Of a stretch of 64,000 nucleotides of DNA, positions 9,023-18,028 are shown one piece after another. Below the pieces are notes generated by a model. The model did no database searches, had not been told where the DNA came from, and saw only the letters and a program-made list of their open reading frames with translations. Every line of letters begins with the position of its first letter. Within the stretch, counting starts at the first letter, position 1. A program made the position numbers and the translations under genes. Source of the stretch: Aliiglaciecola lipolytica E3 (GTDB lineage: Bacteria; Pseudomonadota; Gammaproteobacteria; Enterobacterales; Alteromonadaceae). The DNA lies in contig NZ_BAEN01000021.1 in the NCBI RefSeq assembly GCF_000314975.1, positions 62,001 through 126,000 of the forward strand, written 5' to 3'.

Positions 9023-10153
9023 ATGAAAATTTTATATGAAGATTCAATGCCTTATGCTGAGCATTTTTTTTCAAAAGTTGGAGAGTGCCAAGCATACTCT
9101 AGTCAGACTCTGACTCCGGAAGCGCTTCAAGATGTTGATGTGCTGTTGGTTCGCTCCACCACAAAAGTCACTGAAAAATTGCTCTCTAAAGCGCACAAAT
9201 TAAAATATGTAGCCACGGCGACGGCCGGTTCTGATCATCTTGATAAACCTATGCTAGCCCGTAAATCAATTCCTTGGGGAAGTGCAGCTGGATGTAATGC
9301 AATTGCGGTGGCCGAATACGTTTTAAGTTGCCTGATGACTGAGTATGCGAGTGACCTACCAAGTTTATTAACCAAAACAGTGGGAATAGTTGGTGCAGGA
9401 CATGTCGGTTCACAATTGGATAAGCGTTTAAAGTTGTTAGGCATAAATACCAAATTATGTGATCCGCCGTTGCACGCAAGCGGAGATCATCGAGAATTTG
9501 TCAGTATTGATGAAATATGTGAATGTGACATTATTAGTCTACATGTGCCATTTGTCGCAACGGGTGAGTATTCTACCAAGCATATGTTTGATTCCAAACG
9601 CCTCACACAACTCAAAGAGTCGCAGCTTTTGATTAATGCATGTAGGGGCGAAGTAATCGACAATCAGGCGGCTAAAACGCTGTTCGAAAGTGGTAAAGCG
9701 ATGCGTCTTAATATGGATGTATGGGAAAATGAACCCACAATCGATTTTGAGTTGGTTCCTCATTGCCGAATTGGCACAGCTCATATCGCTGGACATTCGC
9801 TAGAAGGAAAGGCGAGGGGGACGTACTTTTTGTATCAACAATTGTGTGAGCGCTTTCAATTGCCGCAAAAGTTGAGCTTTGAAAGTTGTCTTCCTAATGC
9901 TGACGTGATTGAAATGAGTCAATTAGAAGGTAAGTCAGAGATTGAGCAAGTGAGTGCCGCTATTTTAGCCACTTACAATGTGATGGACGATAGTCAAGGC
10001 TTTAAAAAGCAGGTTAAATCAGCGGCAGACTTTGTTTATAGCCGAAAACACTATGCTATAAGAAGAGAATTTGCTTCTGTCACCTTAAAAACTGGAAATT
10101 TTCCCGTTTCCGAGGCACTCTACGGCCTTGGTTTCAATACCATCCATAAGTGA
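9023..10153 (+). CDS. pdxB: Erythronate-4-phosphate dehydrogenase
   Basis: Second step of DXP-dependent pyridoxal 5'-phosphate synthesis: oxidises 4-phosphoerythronate with NAD. The 376 residues match PdxB (E. coli 378). The NAD-binding motif GIVGAGHVGSQL lies near residue 118. The D-2-hydroxyacid dehydrogenase catalytic residues are present as Arg in NACRGEVID, Glu in ENEPTID and His in TAHIAGHS. The C-terminal PdxB dimerisation domain follows. It precedes asd, as pdxB precedes the asd-like usg in E. coli. No strong ribosome-binding site precedes ATG 9023, consistent with coupling to the DUF3291 gene. Confidence 0.95.
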   Translation: MKILYEDSMPYAEHFFSKVGECQAYSSQTLTPEALQDVDVLLVRSTTKVTEKLLSKAHKLKYVATATAGSDHLDKPMLARKSIPWGSAAGCNAIAVAEYVLSCLMTEYASDLPSLLTKTVGIVGAGHVGSQLDKRLKLLGINTKLCDPPLHASGDHREFVSIDEICECDIISLHVPFVATGEYSTKHMFDSKRLTQLKESQLLINACRGEVIDNQAAKTLFESGKAMRLNMDVWENEPTIDFELVPHCRIGTAHIAGHSLEGKARGTYFLYQQLCERFQLPQKLSFESCLPNADVIEMSQLEGKSEIEQVSAAILATYNVMDDSQGFKKQVKSAADFVYSRKHYAIRREFASVTLKTGNFPVSEALYGLGFNTIHK

Positions 10154-10211
10154 GCGAATTGGACGATAACCGTTTGCTTAGTTTATTCATATTTATTGGA
10201 GTAATGCACTA

Positions 10212-11228
10212 ATGTCTCGCGCTTTTGATGTTGCTGTTTTAGGAGCAACTGGTTTAGTTGGTCAACACATGATTGAAATTCTCGAACAACGAGATTTTCC
10301 GGTTAACAAATTGTATCCGTTAGCAAGTAGTCGTTCTGCTGGTGGAAAAGTGACTTTCAAGGGCAAAGAGATTACCGTATTAGATGCAGATACTTTTGAC
10401 TGGTCTAGTGTCCAACTAGGTTTCTTCTCTGCTGGTGGCAGTGTCTCTGAAATCTTCGCGCCAAAAGCGGCAGAAGCGGGCTGTGTGGTTATCGATAATA
10501 CTTCCCATTTTAGATATGAACCTGATATTCCATTGGTTGTGCCAGAAGTTAATCCCCATGCGTTAGCTGACTTTAGAAATCGCAATATTATTGCTAATCC
10601 AAACTGTTCAACGATTCAAATGATGGTTGCATTAAAGCCTATTCAAGACGCTGTTGGTATTGCCCGCATTAATGTTGCAACATATCAGTCAGTTTCTGGT
10701 GCAGGCAAATCTGCAATGGAAGAATTGGCCAAACAAACTACAGATTTGCTAAGTGGAAGAGAAATTACACCAAAGGCATTTAGCCGCCAAATTGCATTTA
10801 ACGTGATCCCTCAAATTGATGTTTTTCTTGATAATGATTACACCAAAGAAGAAATGAAAATGGTCTGGGAAACCCAGAAAATAATGGGCGACGATTCAAT
10901 TTTAGTGAATGCAACTGCTGTTCGTGTTCCAGTATTTTATGGCCACGGCGAAGCAATTCATTTAGAAACTCACTCTCCGCTTGATGCTGAAGATGCAAAA
11001 AGATTATTAGCTAATGCACCTGGCGTTAAGTTGATGGAAAAGCCAGAAGACTTCCCAACTCAGGTTGGCAATGCCAGTGGTCATGATGAAACCTTCGTGG
11101 GCAGAGTGAGAAATGATATCTCTCATCCAAACGGCCTAAATATGTGGGTAGTTTCAGATAATGTGAGAAAAGGTGCCGCACTTAACAGTGTGCAAATTGC
11201 CGAAGTGCTAATTCGCGATTACATGTAA
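10212..11228 (+). CDS. asd: Aspartate-semialdehyde dehydrogenase
   Basis: NADPH-dependent reduction of aspartyl phosphate to aspartate semialdehyde, the branch point to lysine/diaminopimelate, threonine and methionine. The N-terminal GATGLVGQHM is the nucleotide-binding motif, and the catalytic cysteine is Cys132 in NPNCSTIQM. In E. coli the gene at this position, usg, is a paralogue thought to be inactive; retention of the cysteine here argues for a working enzyme. The 338-residue length fits the short Asd subfamily of Pseudomonas and Vibrio. ATG 10212 follows TTGGAG at 10197-10202. It ends in a strong terminator. Confidence 0.93.
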   Translation: MSRAFDVAVLGATGLVGQHMIEILEQRDFPVNKLYPLASSRSAGGKVTFKGKEITVLDADTFDWSSVQLGFFSAGGSVSEIFAPKAAEAGCVVIDNTSHFRYEPDIPLVVPEVNPHALADFRNRNIIANPNCSTIQMMVALKPIQDAVGIARINVATYQSVSGAGKSAMEELAKQTTDLLSGREITPKAFSRQIAFNVIPQIDVFLDNDYTKEEMKMVWETQKIMGDDSILVNATAVRVPVFYGHGEAIHLETHSPLDAEDAKRLLANAPGVKLMEKPEDFPTQVGNASGHDETFVGRVRNDISHPNGLNMWVVSDNVRKGAALNSVQIAEVLIRDYM

Positions 11229-11243
11229 TTACTAATTAAATTT

Positions 11244-11274
11244 AAAAGGTCAGTGCTTTGCCTGACCTTTTTTT
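11244..11274 (+). terminator. Rho-independent terminator after asd
   Basis: Perfect 10-bp arms AAAAGGTCAG and CTGACCTTTT with an 8-base loop, running straight into a T-tract 16 bp after the asd stop codon. Confidence 0.9.
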
Positions 11275-11680
11275 ATGATTTTTTTTCACAATTTAAATGC
11301 CATTTCACTGAGATTTTACAAACTCTAATGGTTAATGAAATTGACATAAGTGTCGATAACTACAGGTAATCTGAAATTTAAGACTAATCTCCCAGGTTAC
11401 TCTTAGCCTTTGTAACTAAATGCAGTATCACAAGTTAGTTGAGGTTTAGTTCCTTTGTTGGTAGATCATATTTCTTATGTGGTTTATATTTGCAGTAATA
11501 AGTATTTAGTTGCTGTTCAATGTATTGGATGAAGCTTGGAATGGGATTTGCTACGTAACTGATCCAGATGCTCAACTTTTTATTTCGGTTTAGCGCGTAA
11601 ACTCATAAGTGAACACTTAGCAATTGCCACGAATACTGTGAGCAAGAATAATAATTATTATAGGGCGATGACATAATTAT
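11275..11680. other. Intergenic region upstream of fimV
   Basis: About 400 bp of AT-rich DNA holding the fimV promoter region. A TTGACA hexamer at 11341-11346 has no well-spaced -10 partner. No additional gene or structured RNA was recognised. Confidence 0.45.
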
Positions 11681-14600
11681 ATGAATGTGCGACAGGTAGC
11701 GTTTTTACTATTTGCCAGCGTAGGACTTTGGTCTATCAGCGCCACTATTGATGCCCAGCAACTTCAAATTAAGGGCCCAAAAGGTAATACTTCTGAGCTT
11801 TCCGGCAGCACCTACGGTCCAATAACCCCAGAAGATACGCTTTGGCGCATTGCCAGTAAATATCGTCAAAACAAAAACTTATCTGTTTATCAGGTAATGC
11901 AGGCGATATATCAACTCAATCCAGACGCGTTTGATGACCAAAACTTTAATCACTTGATTGACGGCAGTATTCTAAATCTACCTTCCGAACAATACGCCGC
12001 AAGAATTGATGTTAAACAAGCTCAGTTGAAAGCCGAACAAGACGATAGTGCTTGGCAAGCGTTCAATCGAGGAGAAACCGACAAAGTTGTCGTTAAAAAA
12101 GTCAGCGAAGTCGCCAGTAAAGATGATCTCACTGCAACCAAACAAGTAATAGAAGATAAATTAACCGCTTTAGATGCGGAACAAAGTCGCCAATTTATGG
12201 CAATTCGGCAGCAATTTGCCGAGTCAATTGAAAGTGTGCAAACGCTATTGACTGAAAACCGTAAATTGGTTGATAGGTTAGACTTAGTTGATACAGAAAT
12301 AAGTAGCCTGCGTGGACGTGTGGACGAAGAACTACAAGTTCAGATGGACCAAATGCTTGCCCTGCAAAATGAACTTTTAGCGATATCTAAAGAAGCAGAG
12401 GCTCAACGAAAAGCCGAAATGGAAAATAACCATTTTGCGTGGTTAACTGATCCTTTGTTTTTGATTTTCCTTTCCGCTTTACTCACTATTAGTTTTTTAG
12501 GTGCATTAGCCATGTGGTTAATCCGCCGAAATCGTGCGGAAACACCTTCTGAATCTATATTAGATGAAAATCACGCTGCAGTATTAGAGCAAAGTGATGA
12601 AATGGACGATTTAGCTGATGCCTTAACAAATGAGTTGAGTGAAGAACTAGATGATGGCGAGGATGATGACTTATTTGGTGATGATGATTTACTCGATGAC
12701 GTGTTGTCTGATGAACTCGAAGAGTCATTAGATTCAGCTATAGACGAAGAATTCGAAGCCTTTGATGACTTAGATGATGAAAGCTTAGATCCGGTTATCG
12801 AAGAAGCATCTGATGAATTAGAAGACAATGCTGAAGCATTGGATCAGGATGAGTTGGATAGCTTATTTGACGAAGATGAAGATGAGGATCTACTCGCTGA
12901 GATTGAGGATGATCTTGATGTTTTAGAAACTGAAGATGTTCAAGAAGATGATTTTGAATTATCAGAAACAGATCTGGATGCAAGCATTGAAGAAGACATC
13001 GCGGATATCAGTGATCTAAGTTCAGACCTCAAAGAAGCAGAAATTGATCAACTAAGTACTGATGAAGATGACCTTCAAGAGACTGTAGAAGAAACACATA
13101 AAAGCGACAGCGTAAGTACAATTTCACCAGTCGATATTGATGATGAGCCAGATAAACCTGAAATTAGTATCGATGAGTTGTTAGAAAGTCCGCAGCAGGA
13201 AGAAGATGTTGATTCTGTTATTTCTGATAATCCAGATTTAATGAATGAAGAGATGTTGCAGAATATCGATAAGGAAATTCATCAGCAGAATGAGCAGTTG
13301 GATAATATTACCGATGAGCTGTTAAATGAAATTGAGCAGCTAGAACAAATGGGCGATATGTTAGAGGACGACGCCCAAGAGCCAGAAATAACTGAAAGCC
13401 AGATGGGTATTCAAGAATTGGATTCGTTGTCTGAAGACATCGATGATGATGTAGATGCAGAAGAAATTCCTGAAGATAGTGAAGAAGATTTAGAAATTTC
13501 AGATGAGCTTTTTGATGCCCCTGATGATTCCGAGCAATCATCTGAGCAAGTGGTACATAGCTTAGATGAAAATGCCGCAGCGCAACAACCTAACGAAGCT
13601 ATCGAAGAGCAAGATGCTACAGATAATGAAGTTGATTTGGACGACATTGACGCTTTATTGGAGCAACAAAACGTTGAAAACACCAGTGTTGAAACACAAT
13701 CAGCTGACGAGCTTTTAGCTGAGTTGGAAGACGACATTGATCAACAACATAGCGATGCTGAAAGTGAACTAGCAGATGTTGAGCAAAGCCTACCAAATTC
13801 AGAAGCAGACGAATCGTCATTAGAACAAGACATAGACGACACTGAAGATTCGCTAGAAACAGAAAGCGAAGCAGTTGAAGATCTCGATAAAGCGCTAGCT
13901 GAATTTGAACAAGAAGTCGTATCAGAAGCGACAAACTTTGATGTTGAGTTAGAAAGCGAAGATCAGCCTCAAGCAAGTGAACAAAACGATGATGTGCAAT
14001 TGGAGCACATCATAGAATCTGAGCAAGATAGCGAAATTGAGCAAGTCATACCGGATTTAGATGACGATATTCCTAGTCTAGATGATATTGATAGTTTGTC
14101 AGAAAGCGATTCAGATGGTTTTGATGATGCAGATCTAGATGAGGCGCTAAAAGCGTTTGATGAAGGATATTTAAACGAAGAAGAATCACAAACTGAAAAC
14201 CAAAAATCAGATAGACAAGAAAACGTTGAATTAGATGATTTACCCGGTTTAGGTGATTGGCTATCTTCAGAAGAAGCAGATGAATCTACCTCGATAGATG
14301 AACTAGAAAACACAAGTTTTGATGAACTGCTCGATAGTATCGATGATACTGATGACGAAATTCAAGAACAGGAAAAAGCCAAAGACGCCACAGATAATTT
14401 AGATAGTGGTTTAGATTTTGATGCATTGCTAAATGATATAGATGACACGCCTGAAACCGTTGAAACAAAATCAGAAGATGACTTTCTAGATGTGGACGAC
14501 CTAATCAATGAAAGTATAGAAGCGGAAGGTAATCTAGAAATCGATAAAGATCTAAATTTAGCTGCGGCGTTTGAATCGTACAAAGGCCTAGGTGACGCCG

Positions 14601-14773
14601 ATGAAGTAGATGTAGACGGTGATCATGGAATTGGCGCTAAATTGGATCTTGCCCAAGCTTACATCGAAACAGATGACATCGATTCGGCCAAAGAACTACT
14701 CGAAGAAGTATTGCAAAAAGGCGATGAGTTACAACAAGAAGAAGCCAAAGAGTTGTTGGAAAAACTTTCTTAG
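11681..14773 (+). CDS. fimV: FimV/HubP-type polar organiser
   Basis: Inner-membrane protein that, in relatives (FimV of Pseudomonas, HubP of Vibrio and Shewanella), organises cell-pole components such as chemotaxis arrays, flagella and type IV pili. Order of parts in 1030 residues: signal peptide ending near ATIDAQQ (about residue 26), a periplasmic segment with a LysM domain binding peptidoglycan (about 45-105, TPEDTLWRIASKY), a coiled coil (about 140-235), one membrane helix (about 254-276), a very acidic low-complexity cytoplasmic stretch of over 600 residues rich in Asp, Glu and Leu, and the conserved C-terminal FimV domain of about 60 residues (IGAKLDLAQAYIETDD). It follows asd and, in relatives, is followed by truA; here other genes intervene. 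Confidence 0.93.
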   Translation: MNVRQVAFLLFASVGLWSISATIDAQQLQIKGPKGNTSELSGSTYGPITPEDTLWRIASKYRQNKNLSVYQVMQAIYQLNPDAFDDQNFNHLIDGSILNLPSEQYAARIDVKQAQLKAEQDDSAWQAFNRGETDKVVVKKVSEVASKDDLTATKQVIEDKLTALDAEQSRQFMAIRQQFAESIESVQTLLTENRKLVDRLDLVDTEISSLRGRVDEELQVQMDQMLALQNELLAISKEAEAQRKAEMENNHFAWLTDPLFLIFLSALLTISFLGALAMWLIRRNRAETPSESILDENHAAVLEQSDEMDDLADALTNELSEELDDGEDDDLFGDDDLLDDVLSDELEESLDSAIDEEFEAFDDLDDESLDPVIEEASDELEDNAEALDQDELDSLFDEDEDEDLLAEIEDDLDVLETEDVQEDDFELSETDLDASIEEDIADISDLSSDLKEAEIDQLSTDEDDLQETVEETHKSDSVSTISPVDIDDEPDKPEISIDELLESPQQEEDVDSVISDNPDLMNEEMLQNIDKEIHQQNEQLDNITDELLNEIEQLEQMGDMLEDDAQEPEITESQMGIQELDSLSEDIDDDVDAEEIPEDSEEDLEISDELFDAPDDSEQSSEQVVHSLDENAAAQQPNEAIEEQDATDNEVDLDDIDALLEQQNVENTSVETQSADELLAELEDDIDQQHSDAESELADVEQSLPNSEADESSLEQDIDDTEDSLETESEAVEDLDKALAEFEQEVVSEATNFDVELESEDQPQASEQNDDVQLEHIIESEQDSEIEQVIPDLDDDIPSLDDIDSLSESDSDGFDDADLDEALKAFDEGYLNEEESQTENQKSDRQENVELDDLPGLGDWLSSEEADESTSIDELENTSFDELLDSIDDTDDEIQEQEKAKDATDNLDSGLDFDALLNDIDDTPETVETKSEDDFLDVDDLINESIEAEGNLEIDKDLNLAAAFESYKGLGDADEVDVDGDHGIGAKLDLAQAYIETDDIDSAKELLEEVLQKGDELQQEEAKELLEKLS

Positions 14774-15026
14774 AAGTATCACTAGCCTATGTGCATTGGT
14801 CAGATTCCAAATATTAAACAATGATCAGGAGGAATCTGGCTATCTCTCCATCAACATACTGTCAGCACAGCTGAAAAATCTACAATATTACAGCGTCCCG
14901 CTATTGAAACCGCTTTTATTTCAATTGAATTTTTCATAAAAATCAATCAACTACGATTAATTATGTTGGCGAGCTAATGTGCGCTAGTATTAATAACTAA
15001 ATTAATGATATTGAAACGAGAAAAGC

Positions 15027-16340
15027 ATGAATGGACTAATCTTGCATAGGTCGAATGAAAAGCTAATTTCCGTATTTATTGTACTCTTGTTCGTTATATT
15101 GCCATTTAGTGCCAGCTCCACAGACGCCGCATCATCATTTATTCTTAAAGCGAGTAGCATGTTGGATGTTCGTAATGCAAAAATCGTATCTCCAGCCACC
15201 CTTATTATTCGCAATGGCATAATCGACGCCATCAACCCAGCAACGATTCCCAAAAATCTAAAGGTAATTGATCTAGGTGATCAGATTTTGTTACCGGGCT
15301 TAATAGACATGCATACGCACATTACAAGTGACTATTTTACTGGTGATGACTGGACTATCGCTATTGCAAAACAAACTACAGCTGACTGGGCTTTACAAGG
15401 CGTTAAGTTTTCTCGCGATGTGTTAAACGCAGGTTTTACTACTATTCGTGATTTAGGTGCTCAGCCTGGATTCCCTGATGTCGCATTGATGCGAGCAATT
15501 GATGCCGGGTTTGTAGAAGGCCCCGATATTTGGCCAGCGGGACACGCTATTTCTATCACTGGTGGACATTGTGATTGGACCGGTTATGCTCCAGGCATCA
15601 TAAGTTTAGGACCAGAAGGCGGGATAGCGGATGGCGTAGCTGAAGCGATTAAAGCGGTACGCTATCAAGCAAAATTTGGTGTAAGGGTAATCAAAGTTTG
15701 CGCAACAGGCGGAGTTTATTCTTTTTCTCAAAACGCCGAAGTGGGCGCACAACAATATTCGATTGAAGAGCTCGAAGTTATCGTCAGAGAAGCACATAAA
15801 CTTGGATTAAAAGTTGCTGCCCATGCGCATGGCACTATCGGCATTAACGCCGCAGTTATGGCTGGCGTTGACTCGATTGAGCATGGTTCTATTTTAACTG
15901 AAGAATCAGTTGAATTGATGAAAGCAAATGGAACGTTTTTGGTGCCACAAACCTATTTGAATGAGTTTGAGCTACCTCCTGAAACACCTGCAGAAACAGT
16001 CGCTAAAAATAATTATTTAAAGCCTTTAGTTGTCGCGAGTTTAAAACTCGCCTACAAATCAGGTGTAAAAATGGCATTTGGCTCTGATAATGGTGTTTTT
16101 CCACACAACAATACGGCTTTGGAGTTTAACGCGCTAGTTCGTAATGGTATTTCAGAAGCTGATGCTCTGCGTATGGCAACCATTTTCGCTGCGCAGTTAT
16201 TAGGTGTAGAAGATCGTGGCGAGCTAGCACAAGGAAAGCGTGCCGACATTATTGCCGTATCTACTAATCCTCTTGAGGATATTCGTGTCATGGAAGCTGT
16301 AACTTTCGTAATGAAAGAAGGCGTGATTTATAAAAATTAA
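15027..16340 (+). CDS. Exported amidohydrolase (Xaa-Pro dipeptidase-like)
   Basis: A 437-residue metal-dependent amidohydrolase with an N-terminal signal peptide (about residues 1-33, hydrophobic FIVLLFVILPFSAS). The metal sites of the TIM barrel are visible: HTH in DMHTHITSD, a lysine bridge candidate in VIKVCATGG, histidines in AAHAHGTIG and SIEHGSIL, and the aspartate in FGSDNGVFPH. This pattern matches the family of prolidase-like and N-acyl amino acid hydrolases from marine bacteria. Cleavage of dipeptides or acylated amino acids in the periplasm is the likely role, with substrate unknown. It begins the block that separates fimV from truA. Confidence 0.88.
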   Translation: MNGLILHRSNEKLISVFIVLLFVILPFSASSTDAASSFILKASSMLDVRNAKIVSPATLIIRNGIIDAINPATIPKNLKVIDLGDQILLPGLIDMHTHITSDYFTGDDWTIAIAKQTTADWALQGVKFSRDVLNAGFTTIRDLGAQPGFPDVALMRAIDAGFVEGPDIWPAGHAISITGGHCDWTGYAPGIISLGPEGGIADGVAEAIKAVRYQAKFGVRVIKVCATGGVYSFSQNAEVGAQQYSIEELEVIVREAHKLGLKVAAHAHGTIGINAAVMAGVDSIEHGSILTEESVELMKANGTFLVPQTYLNEFELPPETPAETVAKNNYLKPLVVASLKLAYKSGVKMAFGSDNGVFPHNNTALEFNALVRNGISEADALRMATIFAAQLLGVEDRGELAQGKRADIIAVSTNPLEDIRVMEAVTFVMKEGVIYKN

Positions 16341-16754
16341 ACAATACTTTTTGGATAAAAGCGCGTTTACCAATGGCGTTAAACCGGTACTAGAGAGCCT
16401 TTTTAATTAGTTGATTCTATACATCCGATATTTGCTCCAAACCGACAGTCGTTTGACTGCTAGGAGCTGTCATCATCAAATTAAGTCATTTCGAGTATAT
16501 ACCCAATAACTGCGAGGACAATTAACCTGCCAGTATATAAACTCGCGACATTAAAGATAAAGAGTTGAAAAAATTCTAGTGTCAGAACCATTCACTTTTG
16601 ATTGGATAAGATCATATTCTTTAAGCAAAACCTCAAACTGTCGATTTGTTAGATTTTCGATTTGTTCCGGTCCAATGGTAATTAGTTTGGATTACACAGA
16701 GGGTTATCAAAAAATGTTTGCTGTTCGCTTTGCTTTGTTAGCACATTTAGTTTT
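16341..16754. other. Intergenic region between convergent amidohydrolase and serine hydrolase genes
   Basis: About 410 bp without a supportable gene. No clear terminator hairpin with a T-run is seen. A plus-strand open frame starting at 16579 runs antisense into the serine hydrolase gene and has no family resemblance. Confidence 0.5.
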
Positions 16755-17915
16755 TTATTCGCCGAAGTACCATTTATCAATTGCATCAGCGATTTTCCTA
16801 TCATCAATAGATGTATTACTACACATGACTAAATTCATGAATTGTCTATCTGGATAGCGCCGATAAATGATACGTGCTCCTAACCATCCACCAGAATGAT
16901 GTACTACGAGTCCATTTTCTGAGTTGCTAATAAATTGTCCATTTGCATAATGTGTTTCATTCTCATTCACAGGGTTAACTGCAAGTGAACTATTTGGTTG
17001 CATAAACGCTTGTATAAATGCAGTAGGGTTTTTACCTAATTTTGGTGCATAAAATTGGGCATCCCACTTTTGCATATCGCTAATGTTGGTGTGTAGCCCG
17101 CCATCACCAACAACGAACAAATTTGTCATATTATTTATATAGTTACCGTCATTGTCTTTGGTGTATCCGTATGCTCTATTGTTAACTAACTCGTTAGCAT
17201 CATCTGCAAAAAATGTGTTATTCATTTCAAGCGGTTTAAAAATATGTTTATCGGCATATTCTCGCAGGGTTAACCCGCTTACTTCTTCCACTAGAATAGC
17301 TAATATGATGTAGCCCATATTGCTGTATCGCCATTCAGTTTCTGGTGGCAGTATTAAAGGCAACGTTTTCACTACATCATGAAATTCTGACACGCTTAAA
17401 TAATCTTCATTACCGATGCGGAATGGATGCCCAGAAACCGCTTTTAAATTGAGTGCGCCTTTTTCCGCTTTAAAATCATCAGGGTAATCGTATGTTGAAA
17501 TCAAATCGTAGTCACCCATGCCAGCCGTATGACCAATAATACTTTCTATGGAAACCTTAGTGCCATACATAGGTAAATTGGTAACGTACGTTGAGATGTC
17601 TTTGTTAAGGTCAATCTTGCCCTCGTCCGCCAACAAGCGCACTGCCATGGCAGTAAATTGTTTAGAAACAGATGCCATTCGATGCACATTATGATCAGAC
17701 ATGGCGACATTTAGTTCAGCGTTCGCCAATCCGTAACCGTTTTTAATCAGGGCATTTCCATTTTCAAATACACCCACTGAACATCCCGGTTCATCAGCTG
17801 GAATAAGCGTCCTTAGCGTGTTGTCTAAGGAAATACTTTTTGCTGAACTAGCAAAAGCATCCATTTGCAGTATGAAAAAAGGGAGAATAAAAATAAGTCG
17901 GTTGAAATTATTCAT
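16755..17915 (-). CDS. Periplasmic serine hydrolase, class C beta-lactamase/D-Ala-D-Ala carboxypeptidase fold
   Basis: A 386-residue exported enzyme with the penicillin-recognising fold. The three active-site motifs are S82-V-S-K85, the Tyr197-Ser-Asn199 motif, and H340-S-G342, which replaces the KTG box of beta-lactamases. This combination is usual for esterases, D-aminopeptidases and related peptide hydrolases, so antibiotic resistance should not be assumed. The start at ATG 17915 gives a standard signal peptide ending near FASSA; the frame is open to 17969, but upstream residues would precede the signal. It lies downstream of and co-directional with a DUF6090-like gene, 113 bp away. A similar pair occurs near 36 kb. 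Confidence 0.87.
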   Translation of the reverse strand: MNNFNRLIFILPFFILQMDAFASSAKSISLDNTLRTLIPADEPGCSVGVFENGNALIKNGYGLANAELNVAMSDHNVHRMASVSKQFTAMAVRLLADEGKIDLNKDISTYVTNLPMYGTKVSIESIIGHTAGMGDYDLISTYDYPDDFKAEKGALNLKAVSGHPFRIGNEDYLSVSEFHDVVKTLPLILPPETEWRYSNMGYIILAILVEEVSGLTLREYADKHIFKPLEMNNTFFADDANELVNNRAYGYTKDNDGNYINNMTNLFVVGDGGLHTNISDMQKWDAQFYAPKLGKNPTAFIQAFMQPNSSLAVNPVNENETHYANGQFISNSENGLVVHHSGGWLGARIIYRRYPDRQFMNLVMCSNTSIDDRKIADAIDKWYFGE

Positions 17916-18028
17916 GTTTTCGATTTCCCAAAGGTTTTTAATGGATGTGATTTTAAATTTATCCATCACAGTACGATATTATTATCCGTTCAGCCATTGC
18001 GCTAAATCAGAAAAGGCTCTTTTATTCT

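Noticed and set aside
12571-14583. Several long minus-strand open frames rich in serine opposite fimV
   Set aside because: They are antisense shadows of GAT/GAA-rich acidic codons; no ribosome-binding sites, no family resemblance, and the plus-strand FimV is certain.
14802-14838. Inverted repeat CAGATTCC/GGAATCTG after fimV as terminator
   Set aside because: Eight-bp arms with a 22-base loop and no T-run; too weak to call.
16579-16857. 92-codon plus-strand frame overlapping the serine hydrolase 3' end
   Set aside because: No ribosome-binding site and no recognisable domain, and it is antisense to a well-supported gene.
16755-17915. True class C beta-lactamase giving antibiotic resistance
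   Set aside because: The third motif is HSG, not KTG, and there is no ampR neighbour; an esterase or peptidase role is more likely.
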